In this document: positions 36,347 to 45,907 of the stretch, piece by piece
Numbering within the stretch: position 1 is the first letter of the stretch
Layout of the letters: each line of letters begins with the position of its first letter
DNA from: Asticcacaulis sp. AC466
GTDB taxonomy: Bacteria > Pseudomonadota > Alphaproteobacteria > Caulobacterales > Caulobacteraceae
Direction: 5' to 3'
Assembly (NCBI RefSeq): GCF_000495815.1
Contig: NZ_AWGE01000018.1
Coordinates: 1 to 64,000 of the forward strand
DNA: 64,000 nucleotides
Program-made: the position numbers and the translations under genes
The notes under the pieces: model-generated
The model's database searches: none
The model's input: only the letters and a program-made list of their open reading frames with translations
What the model was told of the DNA's origin: nothing

Positions 36347-36748
36347 ATGACGCAACACTTTTCTATACGGCAAATCTATTTAAAGGATTTGTCATTCCAA
36401 GCCCCCTCAGGCGCGGCCATTTTCACGCGCGAATGGGCGCCGGAAGTCAAGGTCGACATGAATGTGACGCATGAAGACATTCCCGGAGGGCTCACTGAGG
36501 TTGTTCTTTCCATCTCAACGGTTGCCATGAGCTCAGGGAACGGCGCATACGCGATAGAGGTATTGCAGGCCGGCATCTTTCAGTTGTCAGGCTTCTCGGC
36601 GGCAGAGCGTGAGCGCGTGCTGATGACCAAATGCCCGACCATTTTGCTCCCGTATGCGCGAGAAACGATAGATTCCCTGCTGATGAAGGGCAGATTTCCG
36701 GCATTGATACTCGACCCGATCGATTTCGAAGCAAACTACCGCCCTTAA
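36347..36748 (+). CDS. SecB-like export chaperone lacking the C-terminal tail
   Basis: A 133-residue protein co-linear with SecB: FSIRQIYLKDLSFQAPSGA, then EWAPEVKVDMNV, EVVLSIS, EVLQAGIFQLSGFSAAERE and CPTILLPYARETIDSLLMKG, ending PALILDPIDFEANYRP. E. coli SecB continues about 20 residues beyond this point in a tail that contacts the SecA zinc region. That tail is missing here. It is probably a dedicated paralogue, since the housekeeping secB would normally be elsewhere. As the last gene of a modification-enzyme operon divergent from a 956-residue receptor, it may hold that receptor unfolded in the cytoplasm (inference). Confidence 0.85.
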   Translation: MTQHFSIRQIYLKDLSFQAPSGAAIFTREWAPEVKVDMNVTHEDIPGGLTEVVLSISTVAMSSGNGAYAIEVLQAGIFQLSGFSAAERERVLMTKCPTILLPYARETIDSLLMKGRFPALILDPIDFEANYRP

Positions 36749-36838
36749 CAACCACGCAACTCGGCGGCGGTGGCGATCGCTAGTCCATCCAGGCAAATGG
36801 TCGCTATTGACCGCCGACGCGCGCATCTAAGATGGCAA

Positions 36839-37992
36839 TTATCCGCTATTCCGGCCATTACTGCTTCCACCGGCGTTCTGACGTACAAAGACGTTCTGCT
36901 TAAAGGCAAAAGGTTTGCCTGTCTTGGTCCGGAACAGCAGGTTGATACGGCGCTCGCCCTTTCCGGGCGCTATAGGCACGCTCAGCGCGCCTTCGGCGCT
37001 ATCCGTCTTGCGGCCGACCAGCGTGTCGCCGTCGAAAACATCGACCTCACCAGTGATACTGGGAAAGTCGATACTACCGCCTTCGACCTGAACCTTGGCA
37101 TGGGGAATATAGTGGTGCGATATCAGGGTATAGCCGTCTCTGGGCTGCGGATCGTGCAGCCATCGCGGACCAAAATCGTCCCAGTGCGTCATGTCGACCC
37201 TCATGTTGGCTTTTGCGGCCTCATAGCTGTCGGCCTCTGGCGCAATACCAATAGTCGAGAACCTGGATTGACGGCAGCCCGGCCTGACGTGCGGGCGGCG
37301 CCTTGGCTAGGACCTTGAGGGTCAGTACGGCGGATTCCAATCCGGGAGCGGTCGCGGTCAGGGTCACTTGCTTTGCCTGGGCGCCGACCTGAACGATGAC
37401 CTGGGCCAGGCCGTTGAACAGCGAGCGCGTCGTACCTTTTTCCGGCTCAAGACTGTTCGGATCGCCGTTGCCCAAGCCGATAATGTCGCCACCACTGATC
37501 TGGAAATTGAGCCTGTCTTGCGCCAACGGCACGATCCGCCTGTGAGCATCTATCGCCTCGATACGCATCGGCACCACATCCAGTCCGTCACCGAACACCG
37601 TATCGCGATCAGACACGATACGCAGGCCTACCGCCGGCCCAGTTGTCTCCACCTGGGTACGGTCAACCACCTGGCCGGCGCGATAGCCAACGGCCTCAAG
37701 CCGGCCGGGGCTGTAGACAACGCGCCATTCGTTCATCTCATAGGGATCGGCCTTTTGCCGACCCAAGGATTGACCATTAAGGCGTAGCTCAACCGCGTCG
37801 AGATTGGTGCACACCATGACCTTTATCGTCTGCCCTACCCTGTCGGGCCAGTTCCAGTGCGGCTCAATACGCAGGACGGGCCTGACGGTCGCCGGCACCC
37901 ACTGCGCCTGATGAATCGAGGCTGCTGCCTTGTCGAAGCCGCACAGATCCATGATGCCGTACATCGACGAATTGGTCGGCCATCCCCACTGC
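36839..37992 (-). pseudogene. GH2 beta-galactosidase remnant (C-terminal part, frameshifted)
   Basis: The minus strand encodes the C-terminal third of a LacZ-type GH2 enzyme. It starts abruptly at WGWPTNSSMYGIMDLCGF, then IHQAQWVPATVRPVLRIEPH, then an Ig-like segment with GLGNGDPNSLEPEKGTTRS. Near 37260 the frame shifts: the first frame ends at 37221, while the protein-like sequence continues as FSTIGIAPEADSYEAAKANM and on to 36839. The catalytic barrel and N-terminal domains are absent. The truncated 5' end abuts the GH92 remnant at about 37990. Confidence 0.85.
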
Positions 37993-39048
37993 ATGATCGG
38001 TTGGCATAGCGATTCCATTATCGCCGAAGCCTTGAGCAAACATCTTGCCGGCGTCGACGCCCAAAAGGCATGGGGCGTCTATAAAAAGCTGGCCTTTGAG
38101 ACCCAGAGCTTGTCGCTGAACGACTATCGCACCCTGGGCTATGTTTCGGCGGACAAGTCCGATCAATCGGTCAGCCGGATATTGGAATATAGCCATGACG
38201 ACTGGTCGATGGCGCGGATCGCCGAACTGGCCGGAGACAGCGATAGTGCTGCGCGGCTGCGTGCACGATCAAAAAACTACAAAAATGTCATAGACACGAA
38301 GAGCCAATTCGCGCGGCCGCGCCTGGCTGACGGCTCATGGGCCGAACCGTTCCTACCGAACGCCATGGGGCATAATTCGCTGAAATGGTGGGACTTCACC
38401 GAAAGCAATTCATGGCAGGCCACCTTCCTCAACCAGCACGACATTTATAACTTTATCGCCCTGTTCGGCGGAGACGCCGGCTTTGAGGCCAAGCTCGACG
38501 CCCTTTTCGCGGCGCCGTCCGATCTGCCGCCCGATGCACCGCCCGATATGAGCGGCCTGATCGGTCAATATGTCCATGGCAATGAACCGTCGCACCATAT
38601 CGCTTACCTCTATGCTTACTGCGGCGCTCACCACAAAACCCAGGCGCGCGTGCGCATGTTGTTGAAGACTCAGTATCGCCCAATGCCAGACGGACTGTCC
38701 GGTAATGAAGACTGCGGTCAGATGAGTGCCTGGTATATCATGTCGGCCCTGGGCTTTTATCCCGTCGATCCGGTCAGCCTCGTCTATGTGTTCGGGTCGC
38801 CCCTATTCCCCAAGGTGGAAATTCCCCTGGCGGACGGCAAGATGCTGCGTATTCTGGCGCCCAAGGTCAACGACAGCAATATCTATATCCAGAGCATCAC
38901 TTGGAACGGCCGCCGCTACAGCAAGAGCTGGATATCCCATCACGACCTGATGAAGGGTGGCGACCTTGTCTTCAACATGGGGCCTGCGCCCAATCTCGCC
39001 TTCGGCGCCGATCCGGCGGATCGCCCCCCCTCCTTTGTCACCTTGTAG
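37990..39048 (+). pseudogene. GH92 alpha-mannosidase remnant (C-terminal part)
   Basis: From about 37990 the plus strand reads MIGWHSDSIIAEALSKHLAG and onward to the stop at 39048, co-linear with the second half of the intact GH92 at 14632-16923 (where the same point reads MIGYHCASVLAEAAAKGI). NSWQATFLNQHDIY, HGNEPSHHIAYLY and GNEDCGQMSAWY are all preserved, but the N-terminal domain and signal are lost. The open frame upstream to 37930 is antisense to the GH2 remnant and not part of the protein. The divergence from the intact copy shows it was a separate paralogue, not a recent duplicate. Confidence 0.85.
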
Positions 39049-39151
39049 GCAGTGGTCGGCGCTTATCGCACAAAAGCGGTTCTGTTTATTTGGGCGGCCA
39101 AGCTATTGGCCTGTCTGAAAAGCGTCAATATCATATGTCGACCGATGACGA

Positions 39152-40312
39152 TCACGATCCACCCAAACTGACGCGACAGTTGAGGCCCAACACCAGCGCA
39201 TTGTGCAAAGCCGGATCCCCTGAGGGGTGCACGACGTATTGCAGATCCGGCTGAAGCACCACGCCGGGCGTGACCTCATAGGCATAGGTAATCTCAACGC
39301 TGGTTTCGCGAGCCGTCATTGCATAGGTAGCGCGATAAGCCCGGCTAAACCCCACACTGGCTATGGCCACGCCGATCGTATCCTGGTCGCGTCCGTGCAA
39401 GGGGCCGTCGTATGTCAAGCCGCCGCCAAGATAATCGCCGACCGAAAAAAGCTTGTCGTCTGCCACCCCGGCTCGAAGCCAGCCGCGCAACCCCACATCG
39501 TCCTTTTCGCCTTTAGGCAGAAGTGTCACCAGGATCTGACCATAGGTCCCGGCCGGTCGTCGGGCCTGGCCGGATCCGTCGATCATGTCCGCGGCGACCG
39601 TATTTGCCCAGTGACCGATTTTCACGTAGCCGCCCTTGAAATCGGATTCGACTTCGAATTGATATTGCAGACCCTCACTGCGTCGTAATTTCACAGCCAC
39701 GAAAGATCCCGGATGCTCCGGATCGCCGCCGATCGCGTCGAATACGCCAAGCCGCACTCGAAGGGTATCGCTAACGTTCCATTCCTCGATAAGGCCAAAG
39801 GCCGGCAGCGGCTTGGCCGAGGCACCGGATTGCGCAAAGTCGTAACCAAAGCCATGCGACGCGTTAAGGAACAGCGCGCCGGCATCCTGAACATCAAAAA
39901 CGTTGTTAAGGTTGATAAGGCCTACAGTACTGGTTAATTGGTCCGCCAGCGCCGATTTGCGCAGCCATAACTCCCCCAGATGAATTCCAGTCGGCAGATC
40001 AATATTGGACACCATCTGGATGTCGCCGGAATAGTTGCCGGAGAAACCCTTCCCCTGAACGATCTGAAGGTCGCCGTACGCGCTCCAGCCGTTCTCACCT
40101 GTCCAGGTCGACGTCAATTCCAGGTCTGACAAGAGGCCCGCACCCGTTTTGACTCCACCACCAACATTGTCCAGAAGATGTCCTGTCCAGACGGCGTTGA
40201 AGGCTAACGCAGGCGGAGCCGGCTCCGCTGCGTGACTTAAGACCGGTATGGTTAGACAACAGACGACGGTCGCGACAGTAAAGGCTCGACCAAAACGTGA
40301 AACTACGCGCAC
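39152..40312 (-). CDS. OprB-like carbohydrate-selective porin
   Basis: A 386-residue outer-membrane protein with a signal peptide (cleavage after SHA). LAFNAVWTGHLLDNVGGGVKTG opens the barrel. TGIHLGELWLRKSALADQLT, VGLINLNNVFDV and LFLNASHGFGYD are OprB-family features, and the protein ends in alternating strands. It would allow passive uptake of mono- or oligosaccharides. The start is GTG with GGGAGAG 7 bp upstream. It is transcribed away from the small secreted gene at 40481 and lies next to the hemicellulose-type enzymes. Confidence 0.85.
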   Translation of the reverse strand: MRVVSRFGRAFTVATVVCCLTIPVLSHAAEPAPPALAFNAVWTGHLLDNVGGGVKTGAGLLSDLELTSTWTGENGWSAYGDLQIVQGKGFSGNYSGDIQMVSNIDLPTGIHLGELWLRKSALADQLTSTVGLINLNNVFDVQDAGALFLNASHGFGYDFAQSGASAKPLPAFGLIEEWNVSDTLRVRLGVFDAIGGDPEHPGSFVAVKLRRSEGLQYQFEVESDFKGGYVKIGHWANTVAADMIDGSGQARRPAGTYGQILVTLLPKGEKDDVGLRGWLRAGVADDKLFSVGDYLGGGLTYDGPLHGRDQDTIGVAIASVGFSRAYRATYAMTARETSVEITYAYEVTPGVVLQPDLQYVVHPSGDPALHNALVLGLNCRVSLGGS

Positions 40313-40480
40313 ACATACTCTCCCTATATTTCGGAAGAGTCTAACTTAAAATAACTTTGTTATCGTGAATCAGCAGGGTTAACGCCATCTTACCATCGTT
40401 TGGCGGCATCGCACTTGCATTGTTGCGTTACGAAGGTGCAAACTGTTTCAAATCGATCAGCACCGGCACGGAGCTTAACT

Positions 40481-40852
40481 ATGAAAATTGTATGGGCTAT
40501 GCCTGCCGCGCTATTGATTTTGGCCGCCCAAACGGGCAGTGTCGGGGCCGCCGCAATGGATCAAAGCCGCGCGTTGGCGCAGTGCCTGACCGAGGCGCAA
40601 TGGCCGGCGCGGGCTTCCGCCGCCTACCAGGACGGCAGCGCGACGCGCAAGCAACAGATATTGAACGCCTATAATGCCGACGTCTCCAAGGGCCGGACCC
40701 TGTGCCGGCGTCTGAACACAGATGCACCAGGCGCCGTTACCGATGCGCATGCCTTTCTGGATACACAGGTCAAGCGCTATGGCCACGCGGCAGATAGCCA
40801 CGTCGAACGGATGACGCGCCTGTTCGATGCGCTTTCAACCTCTCATCAATGA
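40481..40852 (+). CDS. Small secreted protein of unknown function
   Basis: A 123-residue protein. I use the ATG at 40481 because a Sec signal begins there (MKIVWAMPAALLILAAQTGS, cleavage near GAA); a longer in-frame start lies at 40400. The mature part is about 100 residues, mainly helical by composition, with two cysteines (in ALAQCLTEAQW and GRTLCRRLN) that could form a disulfide. I do not recognise the family. It lies 82 bp before a chemoreceptor gene, so a periplasmic sensing or binding role is possible but unproven. Confidence 0.65.
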   Translation: MKIVWAMPAALLILAAQTGSVGAAAMDQSRALAQCLTEAQWPARASAAYQDGSATRKQQILNAYNADVSKGRTLCRRLNTDAPGAVTDAHAFLDTQVKRYGHAADSHVERMTRLFDALSTSHQ

Positions 40853-40934
40853 TGACTTACCCCATTAACGTGAAGTTAACCCCAGCATAACACTGTTCTT
40901 ACACCCTTAGTTGAGTGTGAGTGACAGTATTTCC

Positions 40935-42977
40935 ATGGCGAGAATTGACGTTGCGAGCAAGACATTTAGGGGCCTGGCGGGCTACGGACTGATTCTCGCG
41001 GCGGCGATCGCCCTTGCCGGAGGTGTGGCGCTCAAAAGCGCGGCCGACCAGACAGCCGCCCTTAAGCACTACCGCCAAACCGGCCACGATCGGCTGGCAG
41101 TCGATGCAGCACGGGTGTCGCAGTCGTTCAACGAAATTTACCAGGGACTGCGCACAATTGGACAATTACCCGGTGTGCGCGCCATCGATCGCCACGGCAA
41201 GAATCTCGATGCCAATGCAAACGCGGCGATCGACCAACTCTATTTCAGCATGACGGCCAACGTCAATGTGTCCGAGATCTATATCGTCCCGGTCACGTTA
41301 CAACCAGAACAAATCGACAAGGAGACGGGCAGCCTCGAGATTCCTATTCTGATGTTCGACGGCAATATTGCCGGTGCGGGCGAGGCAGAGGACGAAGAGA
41401 AGATCACCACGATCGACCAGGCGGAACACGCCAAGGAAGTCGAAATCTACGAGTATCGCCTCCTTCGTGATCAGATGACATTCTTGCGCCGCAACTATCC
41501 GACACAGAGCAAAAATCTGTCGTCCCTGCCCATGATTAGCGGTCCCACCGTCCTTACCTGTGACAATTCGGTATTCGACCACACCCATAATGACATTGAC
41601 CGAACCGGAATCATCCTGTCCGTGCCGTTTTACGGGCCCGATGGCCAGCTAAAGGGCACAGTATCGGCGATTCTTCGCAGCAAGGTTGTCGAGGCACTTC
41701 TGCCCGACAAAAACTATGCACTCGTCAATCCAAAATATAATGTCGGCTTGCTGACGGCGGGGCAGGCAATCGCATCATCCCGATACGCCCTTAAAAACCG
41801 CGCCGATCCATCGCTACTTTTCTCCGGTTCGCAAACGCTGGCGATTCCGGACCCTATAGGGCCGTGGTCGCTTTGGACCGCGCTTCCCAATTCGACGTAC
41901 TATATGAGCAGCGATTACCGGGCGATTTTGGCGTTCCAATGGATGGGCTATGCCGCCGTCGCCCTCCTGACCGTGGCGGCCCTGTTTGTGTACGGGCTGA
42001 TCCGACGGAACATGCGGCTTATGTCAGAAAGCCAGTCGAGACTGGAAGCTGGCCTCGCGGCCGAACGCGCCAATGTCGAGAAGCTGCATGCGGCTCAAGA
42101 CCGGGCACGCGAGGCCGATGAGGCCCGCCGCCGCCAAGATATTACGTACGTCGCCAAGAACTTCGAAACCTCCGTGGGCGGGATTATCGCGCTTGTCGCC
42201 AGCGCAGCGACAGAAATGCAGACAGCGGCCGCCGAGTTGAGCGATACGGCCGGCAAGACCTCGATGCAGTCTTCGGCCGTGTCTGAGGCCGCCGTAACCG
42301 CTGGCAACAACGTAGCCTCAGTTGCGGCTGCCGCCGAGGAGTTGGGTGCGGCGGTAAAAGAAATCAGTCGCCAAATTGAGACCTCTGGGGCGATAGCACG
42401 AGAAGCTGTGGTCGATGCGAAAGCGGCCAGCCAGATTGTCATCGACCTGAATGAGGTCGCGTCATCGATTGGTGGCGTCGTCGATCTCATCGCCGGCCTC
42501 GCCAGCCAAACCAATCTCCTTGCCTTGAACGCGACAATTGAATCGGCGCGCGCCGGCGAAGCGGGCCGCGGCTTTGCCGTAGTTGCCTCCGAGGTCAAGG
42601 CCCTGGCGGCGCAGACATCGAACGCGACGACAGATATCTCAAGCAAGATCGGGCATATTCAGGCCGCGACGGCGCGCGCCGCTGCCGTTATGGAGAAAAT
42701 TACGTCGACGATTCACAATATCGACCGATCTTCCATGGCGATCGCATCGGCGGTCGGTCAGCAGGCCGCCGCGACCAATGAAATTGCCAAGGCCGTCCAT
42801 ATGGCGTCCAACGGGACACAGGAAGTCACCGCCAATATATCCGGCGTTGCCGTCGAAGCGGAACACACCGGCGCCGCCGCCACGCGGGTGTTACACGCTG
42901 CCAACGAATTGGCGGCGGACGCGGACCGTCTGCACAACGAAATGGACACGTTCCTCGCCAACGTTCGGATGGGATAG
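40935..42977 (+). CDS. Methyl-accepting chemotaxis protein with periplasmic sensor
   Basis: A 680-residue receptor. TM1 is at about 15-35 ([18 protein letters not shown]). A large periplasmic domain of about 290 residues, of Cache type by size and by [11 protein letters not shown] and [19 protein letters not shown], is followed by TM2 ([20 protein letters not shown]). The cytoplasmic signalling tip is [20 protein letters not shown] and [19 protein letters not shown] see no clear HAMP domain, only a short coiled linker, and no C-terminal methylase-tethering pentapeptide. The ATG at 40935 is chosen over TTG 40911. The ligand is unknown; its place among hemicellulose genes suggests a sugar. Confidence 0.92.
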   Translation: MARIDVASKTFRGLAGYGLILAAAIALAGGVALKSAADQTAALKHYRQTGHDRLAVDAARVSQSFNEIYQGLRTIGQLPGVRAIDRHGKNLDANANAAIDQLYFSMTANVNVSEIYIVPVTLQPEQIDKETGSLEIPILMFDGNIAGAGEAEDEEKITTIDQAEHAKEVEIYEYRLLRDQMTFLRRNYPTQSKNLSSLPMISGPTVLTCDNSVFDHTHNDIDRTGIILSVPFYGPDGQLKGTVSAILRSKVVEALLPDKNYALVNPKYNVGLLTAGQAIASSRYALKNRADPSLLFSGSQTLAIPDPIGPWSLWTALPNSTYYMSSDYRAILAFQWMGYAAVALLTVAALFVYGLIRRNMRLMSESQSRLEAGLAAERANVEKLHAAQDRAREADEARRRQDITYVAKNFETSVGGIIALVASAATEMQTAAAELSDTAGKTSMQSSAVSEAAVTAGNNVASVAAAAEELGAAVKEISRQIETSGAIAREAVVDAKAASQIVIDLNEVASSIGGVVDLIAGLASQTNLLALNATIESARAGEAGRGFAVVASEVKALAAQTSNATTDISSKIGHIQAATARAAAVMEKITSTIHNIDRSSMAIASAVGQQAAATNEIAKAVHMASNGTQEVTANISGVAVEAEHTGAAATRVLHAANELAADADRLHNEMDTFLANVRMG

Positions 42978-43090
42978 GTCCGGAATCCTCAGATCGCCGG
43001 ACATATTTGCGGGTAACATTCAAATCTACTCATTTGAGCAGCGCGGCCGATCAATAGTCAGTCTAAATTCCTTGCTCTTAGCCTCGTTTA

Positions 43091-43104
43091 TGGTAGCGTT
43101 ATCA
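43091..43104. promoter_or_regulatory. XylR-like operator upstream of the esterase gene
   Basis: TGGTAGCGTTATCA lies 119 bp before the esterase ATG. It is nearly the same as the element before the GH27 gene (48089-48102, reverse strand) and close to the 14-bp palindrome TGGTAGCGCTAACA that I recall for the Caulobacter xylose regulon (LacI-family XylR). The rest of the 42978-43222 gap holds no gene. Confidence 0.55.
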
Positions 43105-43222
43105 CGGCTGACACATAATCCTGGGCTGCACGATTTAGGGACTCATTTACCCCTAAAATCGCCCGTGCTCGGTGAGCATTACCGTCGGCCGTTTATAACC
43201 AAATAAAATAACAGGAAACGCC

Positions 43223-44185
43223 ATGATCTTGAACCCCAGGGGGGCAACGCACCCACTCCTCAAAACCGTGAGTACGGCAACGGCCGCGCTGGTCATCGCT
43301 CTGACATGCACCTTCGCCTCGTCGGCGATCGCAGCAGATAACAAGATGACACCCATCGCCACTCCAGCGCAACCGGACGCGATTGTGCTAGATACCGGCC
43401 CGCTACCGGGCGCGACCGCTAAGGAAGCATGGCACAGCCAGTATGGCAGCGTCTTCGCTCGCAACGTCACGGTTGCCACCCTGACCCCTTTCCTGCCTGA
43501 TCCGGCAAAAGCGACCGGCGCCGCCGTCATCGTCGCGCCCGGCGGCGGCTTCATGACACTTTCAATGGAAAATGAAGGTTGGGATGTCGCCCGCGCGCTG
43601 GCGGCCAAGGGGGTTGCGGCTTTTGTATTGAAATACCGCCTCAATCCAACCCCGGAAGATATGGCTGGGTTTGAGCGATCAATGACAGAAATGTTTTCGG
43701 GCACGGCGCGGCCACGACCGGCGCAGCAAGACCCTTCGGTCGCTCTGGCGCCTCAGATTGCCGATGCCCGCGCCGCGTTCGCCCTCGTTCGCGCCCGTTC
43801 CAAGGCCTGGCACGTGGATGCGGATCGTATCGGAATGGTCGGCTTTTCCGCCGGGGCTATGCTCACCCTGTCGACGGCGCTTTATGGTCAGGACGCAAAG
43901 CCTGCGTTTATAGGTGACATCTATGGCCCCCTAACCGCCGTAAATGTGCCGGCCGATGCACCGCCCCTATTCATTGCGCTGGCCAGTGACGATCCTTTCT
44001 TCGCCAATAGCGGGTTCGGCCTTATCGACAGTTGGCGCGGCGCAAAACGTCCGGTGGAGTTTCACCTCTATGAACAGGGTGGACACGGGTTCGGCATGTA
44101 TCAGAAAGAAACCACCAGCACCGGCTGGTTCGATGCCTTCACGCGCTGGATGGGCATGCATGGCTTCCTGAAACCTAAAGCCTAA
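43223..44185 (+). CDS. Secreted alpha/beta-hydrolase, xylan-esterase-like
   Basis: A 320-residue exported enzyme with a signal ending SSAIAADNK. AAVIVAPGGGFMTLSMENEG provides the oxyanion-hole glycines, MVGFSAGAMLTLS has the nucleophile Ser in GFSAG, LFIALASDDPFF has the likely catalytic Asp, and YEQGGHGFGMYQ the His. This is the layout of acetyl-xylan-esterase-like or BD-FAE-type hydrolases. Deacylation of plant polysaccharide is likely given GH51 and GH27 next door, but the acyl group cannot be told. A strong bidirectional terminator follows. Confidence 0.85.
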   Translation: MILNPRGATHPLLKTVSTATAALVIALTCTFASSAIAADNKMTPIATPAQPDAIVLDTGPLPGATAKEAWHSQYGSVFARNVTVATLTPFLPDPAKATGAAVIVAPGGGFMTLSMENEGWDVARALAAKGVAAFVLKYRLNPTPEDMAGFERSMTEMFSGTARPRPAQQDPSVALAPQIADARAAFALVRARSKAWHVDADRIGMVGFSAGAMLTLSTALYGQDAKPAFIGDIYGPLTAVNVPADAPPLFIALASDDPFFANSGFGLIDSWRGAKRPVEFHLYEQGGHGFGMYQKETTSTGWFDAFTRWMGMHGFLKPKA

Positions 44186-44196
44186 GACGGATCAAT

Positions 44197-44235
44197 ACCT
44201 TTGGCGGGTCGTGATAAGCACGACCCGCCAAAGGT
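44197..44235. terminator. Bidirectional terminator between esterase and GH51
   Basis: A perfect 17-bp stem (44197-44213 with 44219-44235, ACCTTTGGCGGGTCGTG) and a 5-nt loop lie between convergent genes. No long U-tract is present on either side, but the position and stability support termination in both directions. Confidence 0.8.
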
Positions 44236-44261
44236 CCCTCAATAAGAAACCAGGCTTCGGG

Positions 44262-45833
44262 TTAAGGCTCCAGTGATACGACCGTCACAGACGCCGGCGG
44301 CAGGGTGAGCACAATAGCGCCATTCTTCAGTTTGCCGCTAATCGCCTTGGGCGTGACCGCGTCAGGGTGTTCAAACGTATTTATGCTGTCAACCTTAGGC
44401 GCGCTCAATGTCTGGCCGGTCGCCGACTTTGCCTTGAAACCCAGTGCGGCGGCATCGACCACAAGCGGTGCATTCGGGTCCAGGTTCGTCAGGGACAGCC
44501 ATATCTTGCCGTCGATGCCTTTTGCCGCAATAGCGTCAAGGCGCGGCAAGGTGGTGTCGCCATGAACATAACTGTTTGCATCATAGGTCACAGGGATAAA
44601 GGTTGCCCCCTGGAAGGGCACATACATCTTGAAGACATGATAGGTCGGCGTCAGCACCATTTTCGGCCCATCAGTCAGGATCATGGCCTGTAGCACATTG
44701 ATCATCTGGGCGATGTTGGCCATGCGCACCCGATCGGCACGCCGGGAAAAGATGTTGATGTTGAGCGCGGCAATAATGGCATCGCGCTGGGAATTTTCCT
44801 GCATCAGGAAAGCCGGGTTGCTGCCCGGCGTCGGCGCAAGCCATGCCCCCCATTCATCAACGACCAGTGCAATCTTCTTATCCGGATCGTACTTATCCAT
44901 GACGGCCGATTGCTTGTCGATCAACGGCCCCATCTTGAGCGTTTCTTTCAACACATGCGCATAGGCCGATTCATCAAAGCCGGTTGCCGGCATATGCGGA
45001 GGCCAGCCGTCATAGACTGTGTAGGAATGCAGTGACAGGCCTTGGATATCGAACGACCAGCCGCGGCGTTCCTTCCAGGTCTTCATGACCGCTTCGGTCC
45101 AGGCCGTATCTTCGGTTCCGGGGCCTACGGCGATTTTTAAGGTCGGCTCCTTAGAGTTATAGCTACCGACAAAACGGGCGTAGCGGCGCAGTTCAGCCGT
45201 ATATTCATCCGGCGTCATAAGACCGCCGCAGTCCCAGCTTTCATTGCCGATGCCCATCATGGCCACACGATAGGGCGCCGGATGGCCGTTAGCCGCGCGT
45301 TCCTGCGCCAAGGTTGTTGGCTGGTCCGCCGTCATATACTCCATCCAGTCCTGCGCCTCAGCGACGGTGCCTGCGCCCACATCAAGCGAAACATAGGCTT
45401 CCGAGCCGATCTGGGCGATGAAGTCCATATATTCGTCCGTGCCGAAGGCGTTGGAATCGACCACATTACCCCAGGCCGTATTGACCCGTGTCGTTCGCTT
45501 TGCCCCGACGCCATCGCGCCAATGATAGCTATCTGCGTAGCAACCGCCCGGCCAGCGTACGTTCGGCACCTTAATCGCCTTAAGCGCCGCCACCACGTCG
45601 TTGCGGATACCGCGCGTATTGGGAATATTCGAGTCCTTTCCGACCCAGATGCCACCATAAACCCCGTGACCGAGTTGTTCGGCAAACTGGCCGAAAATAT
45701 GACGATCTATTGTGGCGCCCGGCTTTGCGACGTCCACCGTGAGCTCTATCGTCTTATCCGCAGGGGCCGCCCCAACCGGAACGGCGAAAGCAGTTGCCAG
45801 CACGCAGAGGCTGGCGCTCATCAAAAGGCGCAT
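44262..45833 (-). CDS. GH51 alpha-L-arabinofuranosidase
   Basis: A 523-residue enzyme with a Sec signal (MRLLMSASLCVLATAFAVPV, cleavage after GAA). IDRHIFGQFAEQLGHGVYGG and VRWPGGCYADSYHWRDGVG are N-terminal GH51 motifs. GIGNESWDCGGLM holds the acid/base Glu and ALVVDEWGAWL the nucleophile Glu, and a C-terminal jelly roll follows. It removes arabinofuranose from arabinoxylan or arabinan. It is the second gene of a two-gene transcript behind GH27 (74-bp gap). Secretion distinguishes it from the common cytoplasmic GH51 enzymes. Confidence 0.93.
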   Translation of the reverse strand: MRLLMSASLCVLATAFAVPVGAAPADKTIELTVDVAKPGATIDRHIFGQFAEQLGHGVYGGIWVGKDSNIPNTRGIRNDVVAALKAIKVPNVRWPGGCYADSYHWRDGVGAKRTTRVNTAWGNVVDSNAFGTDEYMDFIAQIGSEAYVSLDVGAGTVAEAQDWMEYMTADQPTTLAQERAANGHPAPYRVAMMGIGNESWDCGGLMTPDEYTAELRRYARFVGSYNSKEPTLKIAVGPGTEDTAWTEAVMKTWKERRGWSFDIQGLSLHSYTVYDGWPPHMPATGFDESAYAHVLKETLKMGPLIDKQSAVMDKYDPDKKIALVVDEWGAWLAPTPGSNPAFLMQENSQRDAIIAALNINIFSRRADRVRMANIAQMINVLQAMILTDGPKMVLTPTYHVFKMYVPFQGATFIPVTYDANSYVHGDTTLPRLDAIAAKGIDGKIWLSLTNLDPNAPLVVDAAALGFKAKSATGQTLSAPKVDSINTFEHPDAVTPKAISGKLKNGAIVLTLPPASVTVVSLEP

Positions 45834-45907
45834 GAATTAAATCCCTGTCTGGTTGATCTCAGTCAATTAAACTATATGCCGTTCCATCCGGCCTGCATCT
45901 TAGATGG

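Noticed and set aside
36770-37318. A 182-codon plus-strand frame over the GH2 remnant
   Set aside because: It is antisense to sequence recognisable as the GH2 C-terminal domain and exists only because that remnant retains codon bias.
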